Source of the DNA: CAWEDP01 sp963807925
GTDB lineage: Bacteria; Acidobacteriota; Vicinamibacteria; Vicinamibacterales; CAVVIG01
Direction of reading: 5' to 3'
Assembly: GCA_963807925.1 (NCBI GenBank)
Contig: CAWEDP010000002.1
Coordinates: 1,178,001 to 1,242,000, forward strand
Length of the DNA: 64,000 nt
Shown here piece by piece: positions 17,142 to 26,130 of the stretch. The notes beneath the pieces are model-generated. The model did not search any database and was not told where the DNA came from. It saw nothing but the letters and a program-made list of their open reading frames with translations. The translations under genes were made by a program, and so were the position numbers. Each line of letters opens with the position of its first letter. The stretch's first letter is position 1.

Positions 17142-20100
17142 ATGTCCGACGACAAGGATGACCTTCCTTTCGGTCTCTACGAGCGGCTTGTTACAGCCGG
17201 CCTGAAGGCGCGACTCCTCCGTTTCGATTCCAACACCGCCCGCATCGTCAAAAGGCAGATCGATCCCACCGAGGCGTACGCCACGCTGGCCCGGCACGTC
17301 GCACACGTTGTGGCGCGTGCACTCAAAGCTCTCCCTGAACATGACCGCACCGCCGCACAATCCGAGCTGACCAATCAAGTCATCGGCTGGCTTGCCGCCC
17401 ATTCAGCTGACGCCACGACTCACGAAGACCTGGTTGAAATCCCGCCCGAAGAACTTCGGGCCATTCAGGCCATCGGCCACATGCCGAATGCGGATCGGGA
17501 CGTGGTCGCGCCCTTGGTCGCCCTGTCCGCGTCAGACCTCCTGGTCAACGCACGCGGCGAGCCCGGCCTCGCCCACGCGCTGGCGCACGAGATTCCGTCC
17601 GCCGACTCCATCGACCTGCTGTGCGCCTTCGTGCGATGGCATGGGTTGCGGCTACTTGAGGATCAACTCGGGGCGCATTGCCGGGCGGGCAAGCGGCTAC
17701 GCGTGATCACGACCGTCTTCACCGGATCGACCGAACGCAAAGCGCTCGATTGGCTGGTGGCGCGCGGCGCGCAGGTCAAGGTCTCGTACGACACTCAGTC
17801 CACCCGCCTCCATGCGAAGGCGTGGCTCTTCCGCCGCGCCACCGGCTACTCCACCGCTTACATTGGCTCGTCAAATCTGTCGAAGTCGGCGCTCGTGGAC
17901 GGTGTCGAGTGGAACGTGCGTCTGTCGCAGGTGGGCTCGCCGGACATCCTCGAGAAGTTCGATGGCACGTTCGACACGTACTGGGAAAGCCCCGAATACG
18001 AGTCTTATGAACCGAAACGGGATGCCGCTCGATTCGATCGGGCTGTCGCGCCGCAACAAGGCGAATCGCTTGAGGCGCCGCTCCTCTTCCTTGACGTCGA
18101 ACCCTGGCCACATCAGCGCGAGATGCTCGAGAAGCTCGCCGTCGAGCGCGAACGGCATCACCGCTTCAAGAATCTTGTCGTTGCCGCCACAGGCACCGGC
18201 AAGACCATCGTGGCCGCGCTGGATTACAAGCGCCTGTGCGATCAGCACGGCGATCTACGCTTGTTGTTTGTCGCGCATCGACAAGAAATCCTGAAACAGA
18301 GCCTCGGCGCGTTCCGCCAGGTCCTGCGGTCCGGGGATTTCGGCGAGCTCTACGTGGACAACCATCGGCCCGAAGAGTGGCGCCACGTGTTTGCGTCCAT
18401 TCAATCGCTCGCACAGGTCGATCTCGACCTGCTCGATCCGGCCGCCTTCGACGTCGTGATTGTCGACGAATTTCATCATGCGGCGGCGCCGACGTATCGA
18501 CGGCTGCTCAAACATCTCTTCGACCGCGAGGAGGCCCACTCGCTTACACAGCCGCCGAGAGTCCTTCTGGGTCTTACCGCCACGCCGGAACGCACCGACG
18601 CCGACGACATCCTTCACTACTTCGACAATCACATCGCGGTGGAAATGCGGCTCTGGGACGCGCTCGAGCGTGAGCTGCTTTGCCCGTTCCAATATTTCGG
18701 GCTGCACGACAACACCGACTTGTCGTCGGTTCGGTGGTCCCGCAAGGGCTACGACAGGGCGGAGCTCGAGCGCCTGTACACGGGAGACGATGCGCGGGTG
18801 AGACTGGTGCTGGAGCAGGTGCGGCAGAAGCACCGCGATGTGGGGACGATGCGCGCGCTCGGGTTCTGCGTGAGCATTGCGCACGCAGAGTTCATGGCAC
18901 GGCGGTTCACCGAGGCGGGGCTTCCATCGGTGGCTGTGTCCGCTGACACCGACAGCGACAAGCGAAAGGACGCTCTGGCGTCGCTGCGGACGGGGCGGGT
19001 GCGAGCCCTCTTCGCGGTGGACCTGTTCAACGAGGGTGTCGATCTCCCGGAAGTCGACACGCTGCTCCTTCTACGGCCGACGGAGAGCGCCCTGGTGTTT
19101 CTCCAGCAGCTCGGGCGCGGGCTGCGACGCCACGAAGGAAAAGACTGCGTCACCGTACTGGACTTCATCGGCCAGTCGCATCGGCAATTCCGCTTCGACC
19201 TGCGCTATCGCGCGGTCACGGGGACCACGCGGACCGAAGTCGAGAAACAGGTGCAGCTCGGTTTTCCATTCCTGCCTGCGGGCTGCTCGATGCAGTTGGA
19301 TCGCGTCGCCACCCAGATCGTCCTCGACAATCTGAAAAGCGCTGTCCCCTCGCGTCGTCCCGCGATGGTGCGGGAATTGAAGGCGCTCGCTGAGGCCCGT
19401 TCGGCTTCCGGACGTCGCATCACGCTTGCCGAGTTCCTTCAGGAGGCAGGGCTCGACCTGGACGACGTGTACCGCTCCGGCAGTTGGTCGGGCCTGCAAC
19501 GTGACGCGGGCCTCAAGGTGCCCGCTCCGGGGCCACATGAAACGCTGATCGGCGATCGGCTGGCCGGCATTCTGCACGTGGACGATCCGCTTCGGCTCGG
19601 TGCCTATGAACACCTTGCGGCATCGGCATCGGTGAGCGCGATGTCGGACGCCGACCGCCGCCTCATGACTGGCTTTCACTTCGCCGTGATCGCTTCTAAC
19701 ATTGCACCCGAGACACTCGCGGAGTCGGTCGCGCTTCTTCGCGCACATCCTGCCATCGTCGAAGAGCTGCGCGAGCTGCTTCCCTTGCTCGACGAGCGGT
19801 CGGAGCATCTCACCTATCCGCTCGACCTTGCCCAGCCTGCCGGATCGCCAGTCTGCGTCCCTCTGTCCGTGCACGCGCGCCACACAGTGGACGATGTGCT
19901 CACGGCGTTCGGGATAGTGGATTTCAATAAAACCGTGTGGAAGCAGACGGGTACCATCCGAGACGAGGGGACGAACTCGGACCTGTTCTTTGTGACACTC
20001 GAGAAGTCCGAACGCGAGTATTCGCCGTCCACGCTGTACAAGGACTATGCGATTTCTCCCACGCTGTTCCATTGGGAGTCGCAGTCGACCACCACGCAGC

Positions 20101-20327
20101 GGTCGAAAACGGGGCAGCGCTACATTCATCACCGGAACCGTGGCGGCAACATCCTGCTGTTCGTGCGTCCACGAAAGAAGAACGAGGGCCGCACGATGCC
20201 ATACACGTTTCTGGGCCCTGCAGACTACGTCTCGCACAAGGGCGATCGGCCAATCAGCTTTGTGTGGAAATTGCGGAGGCCGATGCCCGCGGATTGCTTC
20301 CGGCAGGCGAAGGTGGCCAGCGGCTAA
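17142..20327 (+). CDS. PLD-nuclease/SF2 helicase fusion with DUF3427-like C-terminus
   Basis: 1061 aa from ATG 17142. Order of parts: N-terminal PLD-like domain (about 120-290) with RLHAKAWLF (H224, K226) and GSSNLS (N245); SF2 helicase core with Walker A AATGTGKT (348-355), DEFH box (442-445), motif III GLTATPERTD (477-486) and motif VI QQLGRGLRR (about 651-659); then a long C-terminal region ending in strands rich in WESQSTTTQRSKTGQRY and ILLFVRPRKK, resembling DUF3427. The position expected for Asp in HxKx4D is Arg, as in other PLD domains fused to helicases. This COG3886-COG1061 architecture is known from defence-associated islands but lacks a settled mechanism; DNA translocation plus cleavage is a reasonable guess. 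Confidence 0.88.
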   Translation: MSDDKDDLPFGLYERLVTAGLKARLLRFDSNTARIVKRQIDPTEAYATLARHVAHVVARALKALPEHDRTAAQSELTNQVIGWLAAHSADATTHEDLVEIPPEELRAIQAIGHMPNADRDVVAPLVALSASDLLVNARGEPGLAHALAHEIPSADSIDLLCAFVRWHGLRLLEDQLGAHCRAGKRLRVITTVFTGSTERKALDWLVARGAQVKVSYDTQSTRLHAKAWLFRRATGYSTAYIGSSNLSKSALVDGVEWNVRLSQVGSPDILEKFDGTFDTYWESPEYESYEPKRDAARFDRAVAPQQGESLEAPLLFLDVEPWPHQREMLEKLAVERERHHRFKNLVVAATGTGKTIVAALDYKRLCDQHGDLRLLFVAHRQEILKQSLGAFRQVLRSGDFGELYVDNHRPEEWRHVFASIQSLAQVDLDLLDPAAFDVVIVDEFHHAAAPTYRRLLKHLFDREEAHSLTQPPRVLLGLTATPERTDADDILHYFDNHIAVEMRLWDALERELLCPFQYFGLHDNTDLSSVRWSRKGYDRAELERLYTGDDARVRLVLEQVRQKHRDVGTMRALGFCVSIAHAEFMARRFTEAGLPSVAVSADTDSDKRKDALASLRTGRVRALFAVDLFNEGVDLPEVDTLLLLRPTESALVFLQQLGRGLRRHEGKDCVTVLDFIGQSHRQFRFDLRYRAVTGTTRTEVEKQVQLGFPFLPAGCSMQLDRVATQIVLDNLKSAVPSRRPAMVRELKALAEARSASGRRITLAEFLQEAGLDLDDVYRSGSWSGLQRDAGLKVPAPGPHETLIGDRLAGILHVDDPLRLGAYEHLAASASVSAMSDADRRLMTGFHFAVIASNIAPETLAESVALLRAHPAIVEELRELLPLLDERSEHLTYPLDLAQPAGSPVCVPLSVHARHTVDDVLTAFGIVDFNKTVWKQTGTIRDEGTNSDLFFVTLEKSEREYSPSTLYKDYAISPTLFHWESQSTTTQRSKTGQRYIHHRNRGGNILLFVRPRKKNEGRTMPYTFLGPADYVSHKGDRPISFVWKLRRPMPADCFRQAKVASG

Positions 20328-20436
20328 CGATCTCCGCCACGTCCGCGGCGACAGCCAAGCCCGCAATCTTCGGTGGCTTACGACGCTCGGGTAGCAACGA
20401 AATCGGACAAGAGCCGGGGCACATTCGTCAGAACTC

Positions 20437-21148
20437 TCAGTGGGCGGAAGCTCCACAGCATCTCTTGTACTTTCGCCCACTGCCGCACGGACATGGATCG
20501 TTCCGCCCGATTTTGACGCTCCGGCGTGGGGAACGTTCGACCGCCGCTTGCTCTGCGAGCACTTGAGAAATCGATCGGCCGAAGTGCGCGTACTCCGCGA
20601 CAGCATTCGGAAACACTCGGCGGATCGTCGTCGCGAGGACTTCCAACGTCTTGTCGGCGGCGCTCTCCTTGCGGAACGCTTCTGCGATGTCTCGCGACGC
20701 GAAGAAGCTCAAGGCCAACAACGTCGCCGCGAACTGGTCATCGAGGTCTTCCGGGATGTACAGAATCCCAGACATCCTCGAGCCAGGTGTGACCACGCAT
20801 GAAGCCACGCGACCATTGACTGACCGGCGCGTCGGGAGCCAGGTTGGCAAGAACATCGTCACGGAAGACACAATCAGCTGGCACAGCAGCCGTCTCGCCG
20901 ATGACGCTGGCATTGACCGCGTTGTAGAGCGACATGAGGTCGCCCAAGACGCGTCTGGCTTCGTCGACACTCGTGTAGTCCGGTTCGGTGTCGCCAAAAA
21001 CCAGCGGCATCCACTCCGACGGTGGGATTAACTCGGGCGCGCTCGCGACTGCAAGAAGAAACCCTTGAAGTTCGTGATACCGGAGCGTGTCAGCCGGCCG
21101 CGCGGGATCGTCCAGAAACGCTTTCAACGATTCGTTGCGAACCTGCAC
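20437..21148 (-). pseudogene. UPF0149 (YecA-like) protein with C-terminal SEC-C zinc motif, frameshifted
   Basis: Two overlapping frames make one protein. The first, from a GTG at 21148, encodes the UPF0149 domain (QGFLLAVASAPELIPPSEW ... WSRGFMRGHTWLEDVWDS). It then shifts at about 20759-20763 and ends early. The second continues YIPEDLDDQFAATLLALSFF and ends in SEC-C (RNDPCPCGSGRKYKRCC). Removing one G after the WDS codons restores a continuous reading frame of about 236 residues. SEC-C binds zinc and is found at the end of SecA and many island-encoded proteins. Either a true +1 mutation or an assembly error. It converges with the helicase gene and lies 14 bases beyond the brnA stop. Confidence 0.75.
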
Positions 21149-21162
21149 GGCACCGGCCCGCT

Positions 21163-21435
21163 TTACCGACTTGCGGCACGCTTCACATCGCGTGGGAGTT
21201 CTTCCCGGAGAACCCGTCGAAGAGTCGCCTCGAGCGGTTCGCGTTTCACCTGAACGTACTCGCGTAGAGCCGCATTGATCAGGGTCTGATAACTTCCTCC
21301 GCCGGCCGCGTGCACCTGTTTCCGGAACCAGTGGAGCAGATCATCGTCGATGCGGATCGTGATCCGAGTCTTCCCCGGCGGAGTCTTCAACACCGCGCCG
21401 CGCCTTCCATGGCTGAAGTCGTAGTGTGTCTTCAT
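21163..21435 (-). CDS. brnA: BrnA-type antitoxin
   Basis: 90 aa from ATG 21435, which overlaps the brnT stop by four bases (ATGA). It carries a ribbon-helix-helix DNA-binding core: TRITIRIDDDLLHWFRKQV (strand and first helix), then GGGSYQTLINAALREYVQ (turn and second helix), the hallmark of BrnA antitoxins. The C-terminus is basic (VKREPLEATLRRVLREELP). It would neutralise BrnT and, as a complex, bind the palindrome in the promoter upstream of brnT. Gene order toxin first, antitoxin second is normal for BrnTA. Confidence 0.85.
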   Translation of the reverse strand: MKTHYDFSHGRRGAVLKTPPGKTRITIRIDDDLLHWFRKQVHAAGGGSYQTLINAALREYVQVKREPLEATLRRVLREELPRDVKRAASR

Positions 21436-21707
21436 GCTTTGCTTCCGTACTGTTCGCGTTCTTTCGGCTCGGCTTTTCGAGCGGATATCAGCCGCGGCCG
21501 ATCGCCCCGCCATGTGTACACGACGACGACCACGTTTCCGAGGGCGTCCATGCCGACGGTGATGTAGCGTTCCTCACCTTCAGCATCCTCTCGAATGGTA
21601 ACGGCGTGCTCGTCATGCAGTACCGTGGCCGCATCGGCGAAATCGACGCCGTGCTTCTTGAGGTTCGCGGCCGCCTTCCGAGGGTCCCACTCGGCATCGT
21701 CGCCCAT
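21432..21707 (-). CDS. brnT: BrnT-type ribonuclease toxin
   Basis: 91 aa. It shows the BrnT pattern: EWDPRKAAANLKKHGVDFADAATVLHD at the N-terminus, then EERYITVGMDALGNVVVVVYTWRGDRPRLISARKA and E-R-E-Q-Y near the end. This family adopts a RelE-like fold and cleaves RNA in characterised members. The ATG at 21707 lies only about 5 bases from the start point predicted by the promoter, so the message may be nearly leaderless. A start further upstream in this frame is not available past the -10 element. Confidence 0.88.
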   Translation of the reverse strand: MGDDAEWDPRKAAANLKKHGVDFADAATVLHDEHAVTIREDAEGEERYITVGMDALGNVVVVVYTWRGDRPRLISARKAEPKEREQYGSKA

Positions 21708-21718
21708 TCCCTCTGTTG

Positions 21719-21747
21719 AGTATATGCACAGTTGTGCATACAGTCAA
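21719..21747 (-). promoter_or_regulatory. brnTA promoter with embedded palindromic operator
   Basis: On the minus strand, TTGACT (21742-21747) and TATACT (21719-21724) are 17 bases apart, a near-consensus sigma-70 promoter. The spacer holds a perfect inverted repeat TATGCAC-agtt-GTGCATA (21723-21740 read on the plus strand) that also runs into the -10 box, so a bound BrnA dimer pair would block polymerase. This fits autoregulation, as known for BrnTA. Confidence 0.8.
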
Positions 21748-21936
21748 CCTCACGACCGCTCCGTCGGGTAGCGTCAGGGTAGTACGGACCACTGTGTCCA
21801 ACCCGATCAGTGCTGTGGCTCGAGCGGCCTGGAACGCCCGTGATGGTGCAGACGGACCGGATTTGGACTTCAGGTCACTCGGTCAGAAACCAAGTGACCG
21901 GCACACTTAACGGAAAATCGCCGCTCGAAAAAGCAA

Positions 21937-21968
21937 AGAGGTCAGATTTCCTAGGGAATCTGACCTCT
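21937..21968 (-). terminator. Terminator downstream of the intact tRNA-Pro
   Basis: A 12-bp perfect stem (AGAGGTCAGATT at 21937-21948 pairing with 21957-21968, closing further across the loop) is followed on the minus strand by TTTGCTTTTTC. It lies 15 bases beyond the tRNA CCA end, inside the island, so the element appears to bring its own terminator for the tRNA it occupies. Confidence 0.75.
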
Positions 21969-21982
21969 CGTCGCTTTGAAAA

Positions 21983-22060
<78 letters not shown>

Positions 22061-22075
22061 ACACTTAGTGGTCCC

Positions 22076-22834
22076 CTATCTTACCTTAGCTTCCAGCTCC
22101 AGCGATAGCCGCTCCACCGCCCCGAGCGCCCGGTGCGCCGTCAGATCGGGATGCAGCGGCGTCAGCGACACGAACCCGTCGCGCACGGCCTGGTAGTCCG
22201 ACCGATCGTGCGGCTCCCACTGATCCTCCCCTTCCTCGATCCAGTAGTACGGCCGCCCCTTCGGATCGTGCCGCTCGGCCACCGACGTCACGTGGTTCCG
22301 CTTCGCCTGCACCGTCACCCGAAAGCCCCGCGGCTGCCCTCCCGGCACGTTGATGTTGAGAAACGTGCGCGCCGGCAGCGGATGCCGCAGGATTGCCTCC
22401 GCCATCGCCGCCGCCGCCCCCGCCGACGGCCCGAAGTCGTACTCGCCCCGCGTGAAGCGCAGCGAGACGGCAATCCCCTGCACCCCGAGCAGCGCCGCCT
22501 CGAGCGCCCCCGCCACCGTCCCGGAGTACGTCACGTCGTCGCCGAGATTCCACCCCTTGTTGATGCCGGAGACCACGAGATCCGGCAGCCCGTGAAAGAT
22601 CTGCGTGACGGCGATGTTGACGCAATCGGTTGGCGTCCCGTCGACCGCGAACAGCCGATCCGCGATCTTGTCGAGCCGCAGCGGATAGCGCAGCGTCAGC
22701 GCGTGGCCGATCGCGCTCGCTTCCTCCACCGGCGCGACGATGGTCACCTCGCCGAACGGCGTCAGCACCTCGGCCAGCGCGTGGATCCCGGGCGATCGAT
22801 ACCCATCGTCGTTGGTGACCAGAATGCGTCGCAT
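22076..22834 (-). CDS. surE: 5'/3'-nucleotidase SurE
   Basis: 252 aa, the usual SurE length. ATG 22834 is preferred over an in-frame TTG three codons earlier because MRRILVTNDDGY is the family's start. Signature elements: NDDG with the metal-binding aspartates (residues 8-9), SGINKGWNLGDDVTYSGTVAGALEAALLG, and IAVSLRF. The enzyme removes phosphate from nucleoside monophosphates and short polyphosphates in the cytoplasm and is often tied to stationary-phase survival. The stop codon is 15 bases from tRNA-Pro and the two may share a transcript. The MFS gene lies 12 bases upstream. Confidence 0.95.
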   Translation of the reverse strand: MRRILVTNDDGYRSPGIHALAEVLTPFGEVTIVAPVEEASAIGHALTLRYPLRLDKIADRLFAVDGTPTDCVNIAVTQIFHGLPDLVVSGINKGWNLGDDVTYSGTVAGALEAALLGVQGIAVSLRFTRGEYDFGPSAGAAAAMAEAILRHPLPARTFLNINVPGGQPRGFRVTVQAKRNHVTSVAERHDPKGRPYYWIEEGEDQWEPHDRSDYQAVRDGFVSLTPLHPDLTAHRALGAVERLSLELEAKVR

Positions 22835-22846
22835 CGGCAGCAATCA

Positions 22847-24094
22847 TTATAGGATGACGAACAATGCGGCCGTGGCGACGAGCGCAATCGACGCGCCGAC
22901 GCCGAACGCCGCCGGCGCCCCGTACGCGCGCCAGATCAGTCCGAAGACGATGCTGGCCGTGAGCGCGCCGATCCCGCTCACCGCGTTGTAATAGCCGAAC
23001 GCGGTACCGCGACGCGCCGCGGGCGCCAGGTCCGCGACGAGCGCTTTCTCGACGCCCTCGGCGAATCCGTAATAGCAGCCGTACACCATGAACCACGTCA
23101 GCAGCGCCGGCAGCGTCGCGCTGATCGCGAACCCGGCGTACACGGCGGCATACACGAGCCACCCGATCGCAATCACGGTTCGACGCCCCACGCGATCCGA
23201 CCAGGCGCCCGCCGCCAGCGACACGACCGTCTTGACGACGTGGATGCCCGCCCACATGAGCGGCACGTAGCGAGGACTCCCCGCAGCATCGGTGAGCCGG
23301 AGCAGCAGAAACGCGTCCGTCGAGTTGCCGAGCATGAAGAAGCTCAGCACGCCGATAAACGCGTAGAAGCGTCGCGGCAGGCGCTCGGCGCCGGCGTCCG
23401 ACTGGACGCGGGCGCTGACTCCCAGCGGCGAGGAGGCCCCACCTCCGCCCGCGACAACAGGCCTGATTGACGGAGGGCCCGCGGGCGCGGCCGGAGCCGG
23501 CGCGGCCGCATCGCCCCGCGGCGCCGCTTCCCCGCGTTCGGGCACCAGCAGGATCAGCAGCACGGCGACCGCGCCCGGGACGATCGTCAGCGCGAACAGC
23601 GTGCGATAGCGATCCGGATACAGGATCAGGAACAGCGTCGCCAGCGCCGGCCCGATGACGGCGCCGAGGTTGTCCATCCCCTGGTGGAACCCGTACACGA
23701 GGCCGCGCGTCGCCGGCGTCGCCCACGCCGCCAGCATCGCGTCGCGCGGCGCGGTGCGCACGCCCTTCCCAATCCGGTCGGCGACGCGCACCGTGAACAC
23801 GTGCGTCCATGTCGTCGCCAGCGCAATCAGCGGACGAACGGCCGACGACACGCTGTACCCGAGCAGCACGAGCGGGCGCTTGGCCGGCGACCGATCGGCC
23901 ATGCGGCCGGCGACGATCTTCAACAGGCTGTTGGCCGCTTCGGCCGCGCCCTCGACGATGCCGACCGAGATCGCCCCGGCGGAGAGGACGCGAGTCAGGA
24001 AGAACGGGAGCAACGGATAGATCGCCTCGCTCGCGGCGTCGGTCGCAAGACTGACGAATCCAAGCAGCCAGACAGCGCGGGGCAGATTGAACAT
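22847..24094 (-). CDS. MFS transporter
   Basis: 415 aa from ATG 24094 (MFNLPRAVWLLGFVSLATDAASE), which starts directly at the first membrane helix. About 12 hydrophobic segments are visible. The MFS cytoplasmic loop motif appears in both halves: GRMADRSPAKRP and GAWSDRVGRRTVIA. The central loop (about residues 205-250) is long, Pro/Ala/Gly-rich and probably disordered. The substrate is not evident. The ASEAIYPLLPFFLTRVL opening resembles carriers of unknown substrate common in this group. It precedes surE closely on the same strand. Confidence 0.88.
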   Translation of the reverse strand: MFNLPRAVWLLGFVSLATDAASEAIYPLLPFFLTRVLSAGAISVGIVEGAAEAANSLLKIVAGRMADRSPAKRPLVLLGYSVSSAVRPLIALATTWTHVFTVRVADRIGKGVRTAPRDAMLAAWATPATRGLVYGFHQGMDNLGAVIGPALATLFLILYPDRYRTLFALTIVPGAVAVLLILLVPERGEAAPRGDAAAPAPAAPAGPPSIRPVVAGGGGASSPLGVSARVQSDAGAERLPRRFYAFIGVLSFFMLGNSTDAFLLLRLTDAAGSPRYVPLMWAGIHVVKTVVSLAAGAWSDRVGRRTVIAIGWLVYAAVYAGFAISATLPALLTWFMVYGCYYGFAEGVEKALVADLAPAARRGTAFGYYNAVSGIGALTASIVFGLIWRAYGAPAAFGVGASIALVATAALFVIL

Positions 24095-24182
24095 GTGAGA
24101 TGCAGGCACGACCGGATTCGTTCTGGCTGGAGCCAACCGGCGTGGAGGCGCGCAGAAGGCGACGTGTGACGCCGACCGTCGA

Positions 24183-24833
24183 CTACCGCTGTTGATAGGG
24201 CGCGATGGGACCGTCGGCGGTCGAGGGCACGTAGATGGTCTTGCGGTCGCCGCCGCGACGGTACACCGGCTGCCCGTGGTACTCGCCGATCTTCGTGAAC
24301 CGATCCGCCGCATACGCGACCGCCTCGCCCGCGAGGGACCACACGGATCCATTGAAAGGAATCCAGAGGCCGCGGTTCCATCGCGCGGGAATCGGGAACG
24401 GCGACGCCTCGCGCGGCCGGGACGCGACGGCGTCCGGAGGTGCTGGATTTGCTGCGTCCCGGGCCTCGCGCTGGTCGACCGCGGTCGAAGCCGCCGGCTC
24501 TCCGGTTCGCCGCCGCTCGTAGGGGCGCATGAGACCGCGGCCGATCGGGACCAGGAGGACGCTGTTCGGCTCGATGCTCGAGTCCTGATACAGCGGCACG
24601 CCGCGCCAGTTGCCCGACAGCCCCATCACGTTGGGATCGAAGAAGACCGTGGGTCCTGCCGGATAGTACAGGCTGCCCTGGAAGAGAATCGGTTCGTTCT
24701 CGACCTGCCACCCTGCCGGGGCGGCCGTAATCGACGGTTCGGGCGACGGCGCCTGGCACGCTTCGGCCACGGCGCCACTCGCCGCCATCAGCATCGCCGC
24801 CATCGTCCACGCAAGCGTCCGCATGGGTTCCAT
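24183..24833 (-). CDS. Exported protein of unknown function
   Basis: 216 aa. ATG 24833 has GCGAGG five bases upstream; a second ATG three codons on is possible. A signal peptide (MRTLAWTMAAMLMAASGAVAEACQA) is evident, and the Cys after it could be a lipidation or disulphide site. Mature features: a YYPAGPTVFFDPNVMGLSGNW stretch, a charged low-complexity linker (about residues 105-145), and a C-terminal KIGEYHGQPVYRRGGDRKTIYVPS segment suggesting beta structure. I recognise no family. It is followed 88 bases later by the MFS gene. Confidence 0.65.
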   Translation of the reverse strand: MEPMRTLAWTMAAMLMAASGAVAEACQAPSPEPSITAAPAGWQVENEPILFQGSLYYPAGPTVFFDPNVMGLSGNWRGVPLYQDSSIEPNSVLLVPIGRGLMRPYERRRTGEPAASTAVDQREARDAANPAPPDAVASRPREASPFPIPARWNRGLWIPFNGSVWSLAGEAVAYAADRFTKIGEYHGQPVYRRGGDRKTIYVPSTADGPIAPYQQR

Positions 24834-24919
24834 ATCAGCCTCGCAGCTTCCATCTCAACCGCGTGAGGGCACGGCACGCCGATCGTGCGAAGAGTACAGA
24901 TCGATCCAGGGAATTGCAA

Positions 24920-26047
24920 ATGTCCAGTCTGGGCGAGGCGCTCGCCCGTCACACGGTCGACGGCGAGCTCTACGATACGCTCGCCGACGGCCGCCTGCGC
25001 TGCCACGCCTGCGGCCACTGCTGTCCGCTGCCCGAGGGGGCGATCGGCGTGTGCAAGGTCCGCTACAACGAAGGGGGCCGCCTGCGCGTGCCGTGGGGCT
25101 ACGTCAGCGGCGTTCAGTGCGATCCCATTGAAAAGAAGCCGTTCTTCCACGCCTATCCCGGGGCGCTCGCCTACAGCTTCGGCATGCTCGGCTGCGACCT
25201 CCACTGCGCGTATTGCCAGAACTGGGTGACGTCGCAGGCGCTGCGCGACCCGGCCGCGGTATCGGCGCCGCTCGGCGCGTCGCCCGAGCGGCTCGTCGAG
25301 GACGCCCTCACGCAGGGCGCCTCGGTCCTCGTGAGCACCTACAACGAGCCGCTGATTACCAGCGAGTGGTCGGTCGCCGTGTTCAAGGAGGCGAAGAGGG
25401 CCGGCCTGGTGACAGGCTTCGTGTCGAACGGCAACGGCACGCCGCAAGTGCTCGAGTACCTGCGGCCGTGGGTCGATCTCTACAAGGTCGATCTCAAGAG
25501 CTTCGACGATCGGCACTACCGCCAGCTCGGCGGACGCCTCGAGCCGGTGCTCGACACGATTCGGCGGCTGCACGAGATGGACTTCTGGGTCGAGGTCGTG
25601 ACGCTCCTGATTCCAGGCTTCAACGACTCGCCCGACGAGTTGACGCGGCTGACAACGTTCATCGCGAGCGTGTCGCCCTCGATTCCGTGGCACGTCACCG
25701 CGTTCCACGGCGACTACCGGATGAACGAGCCGGAGGACACGACGCCCGACATGCTCGTCGCCGCGGCGGCGATCGGCCGCGCCGCCGGCCTGCAGCACGT
25801 CTATGCCGGCAACCTGCCAGGCAGGGTCGGGTCGCTCGAGAATACCCGGTGCGCCTCGTGCGGCCAGGCCGTCATCGAGCGCTACGGATACGCGATTCGC
25901 GAGTACGCCGTGACGCCGGACGGCGGGTGCGGCCGGTGCGGGAGGCCGATTCCCGGCCGCTGGGCGACGTCGTTTGCAGGGCAGTTGACGTCGCGGCCAC
26001 GCCCCGTGTCGCGCGACCGGCGCTGGGCGCTTTACAATTCCCGCTGA
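24920..26047 (+). CDS. amrS: AmmeMemoRadiSam system radical SAM enzyme
   Basis: 375 aa. ATG 24920 has AGGGA seven bases upstream; a GTG at 24863 would add 19 unsupported residues. The N-terminus carries a Cys cluster (CHACGHCC ... GVC), as in AmrS proteins. The radical SAM cluster is GCDLHCAYC (Cx3Cx2C, about residues 88-95), followed by STYNEPLITSEW and VSNGNG. Past about residue 305 there is a second Cys-rich zinc-like region (CASCG ... CGRCG). AmrS belongs to a widespread set with Memo and AMMECR1 proteins whose reaction is still unclear. Neither partner is in this window. A moaA gene follows. Confidence 0.88.
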   Translation: MSSLGEALARHTVDGELYDTLADGRLRCHACGHCCPLPEGAIGVCKVRYNEGGRLRVPWGYVSGVQCDPIEKKPFFHAYPGALAYSFGMLGCDLHCAYCQNWVTSQALRDPAAVSAPLGASPERLVEDALTQGASVLVSTYNEPLITSEWSVAVFKEAKRAGLVTGFVSNGNGTPQVLEYLRPWVDLYKVDLKSFDDRHYRQLGGRLEPVLDTIRRLHEMDFWVEVVTLLIPGFNDSPDELTRLTTFIASVSPSIPWHVTAFHGDYRMNEPEDTTPDMLVAAAAIGRAAGLQHVYAGNLPGRVGSLENTRCASCGQAVIERYGYAIREYAVTPDGGCGRCGRPIPGRWATSFAGQLTSRPRPVSRDRRWALYNSR

Positions 26048-26130
26048 TGAGTCGCGGCGAAGCCGGACAGGCCGGCAAGGGTCAGACCTGGCGGATCCCG
26101 GCGATCCTGGTCGTCGCGATCCTGTAGATT

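Noticed and set aside
17142..20327. Type I/III restriction subunit or Mokosh
   Set aside because: No methyltransferase or specificity subunit nearby, and the helicase motifs are SF2 with DEFH, not SF1.
26047..26127. 26-codon frame overlapping the amrS stop (MSRGEAGQAGKGQTW...)
   Set aside because: Very short, ends in a hydrophobic run, no homology I recognise; could be the start of a lost gene, but not supportable.
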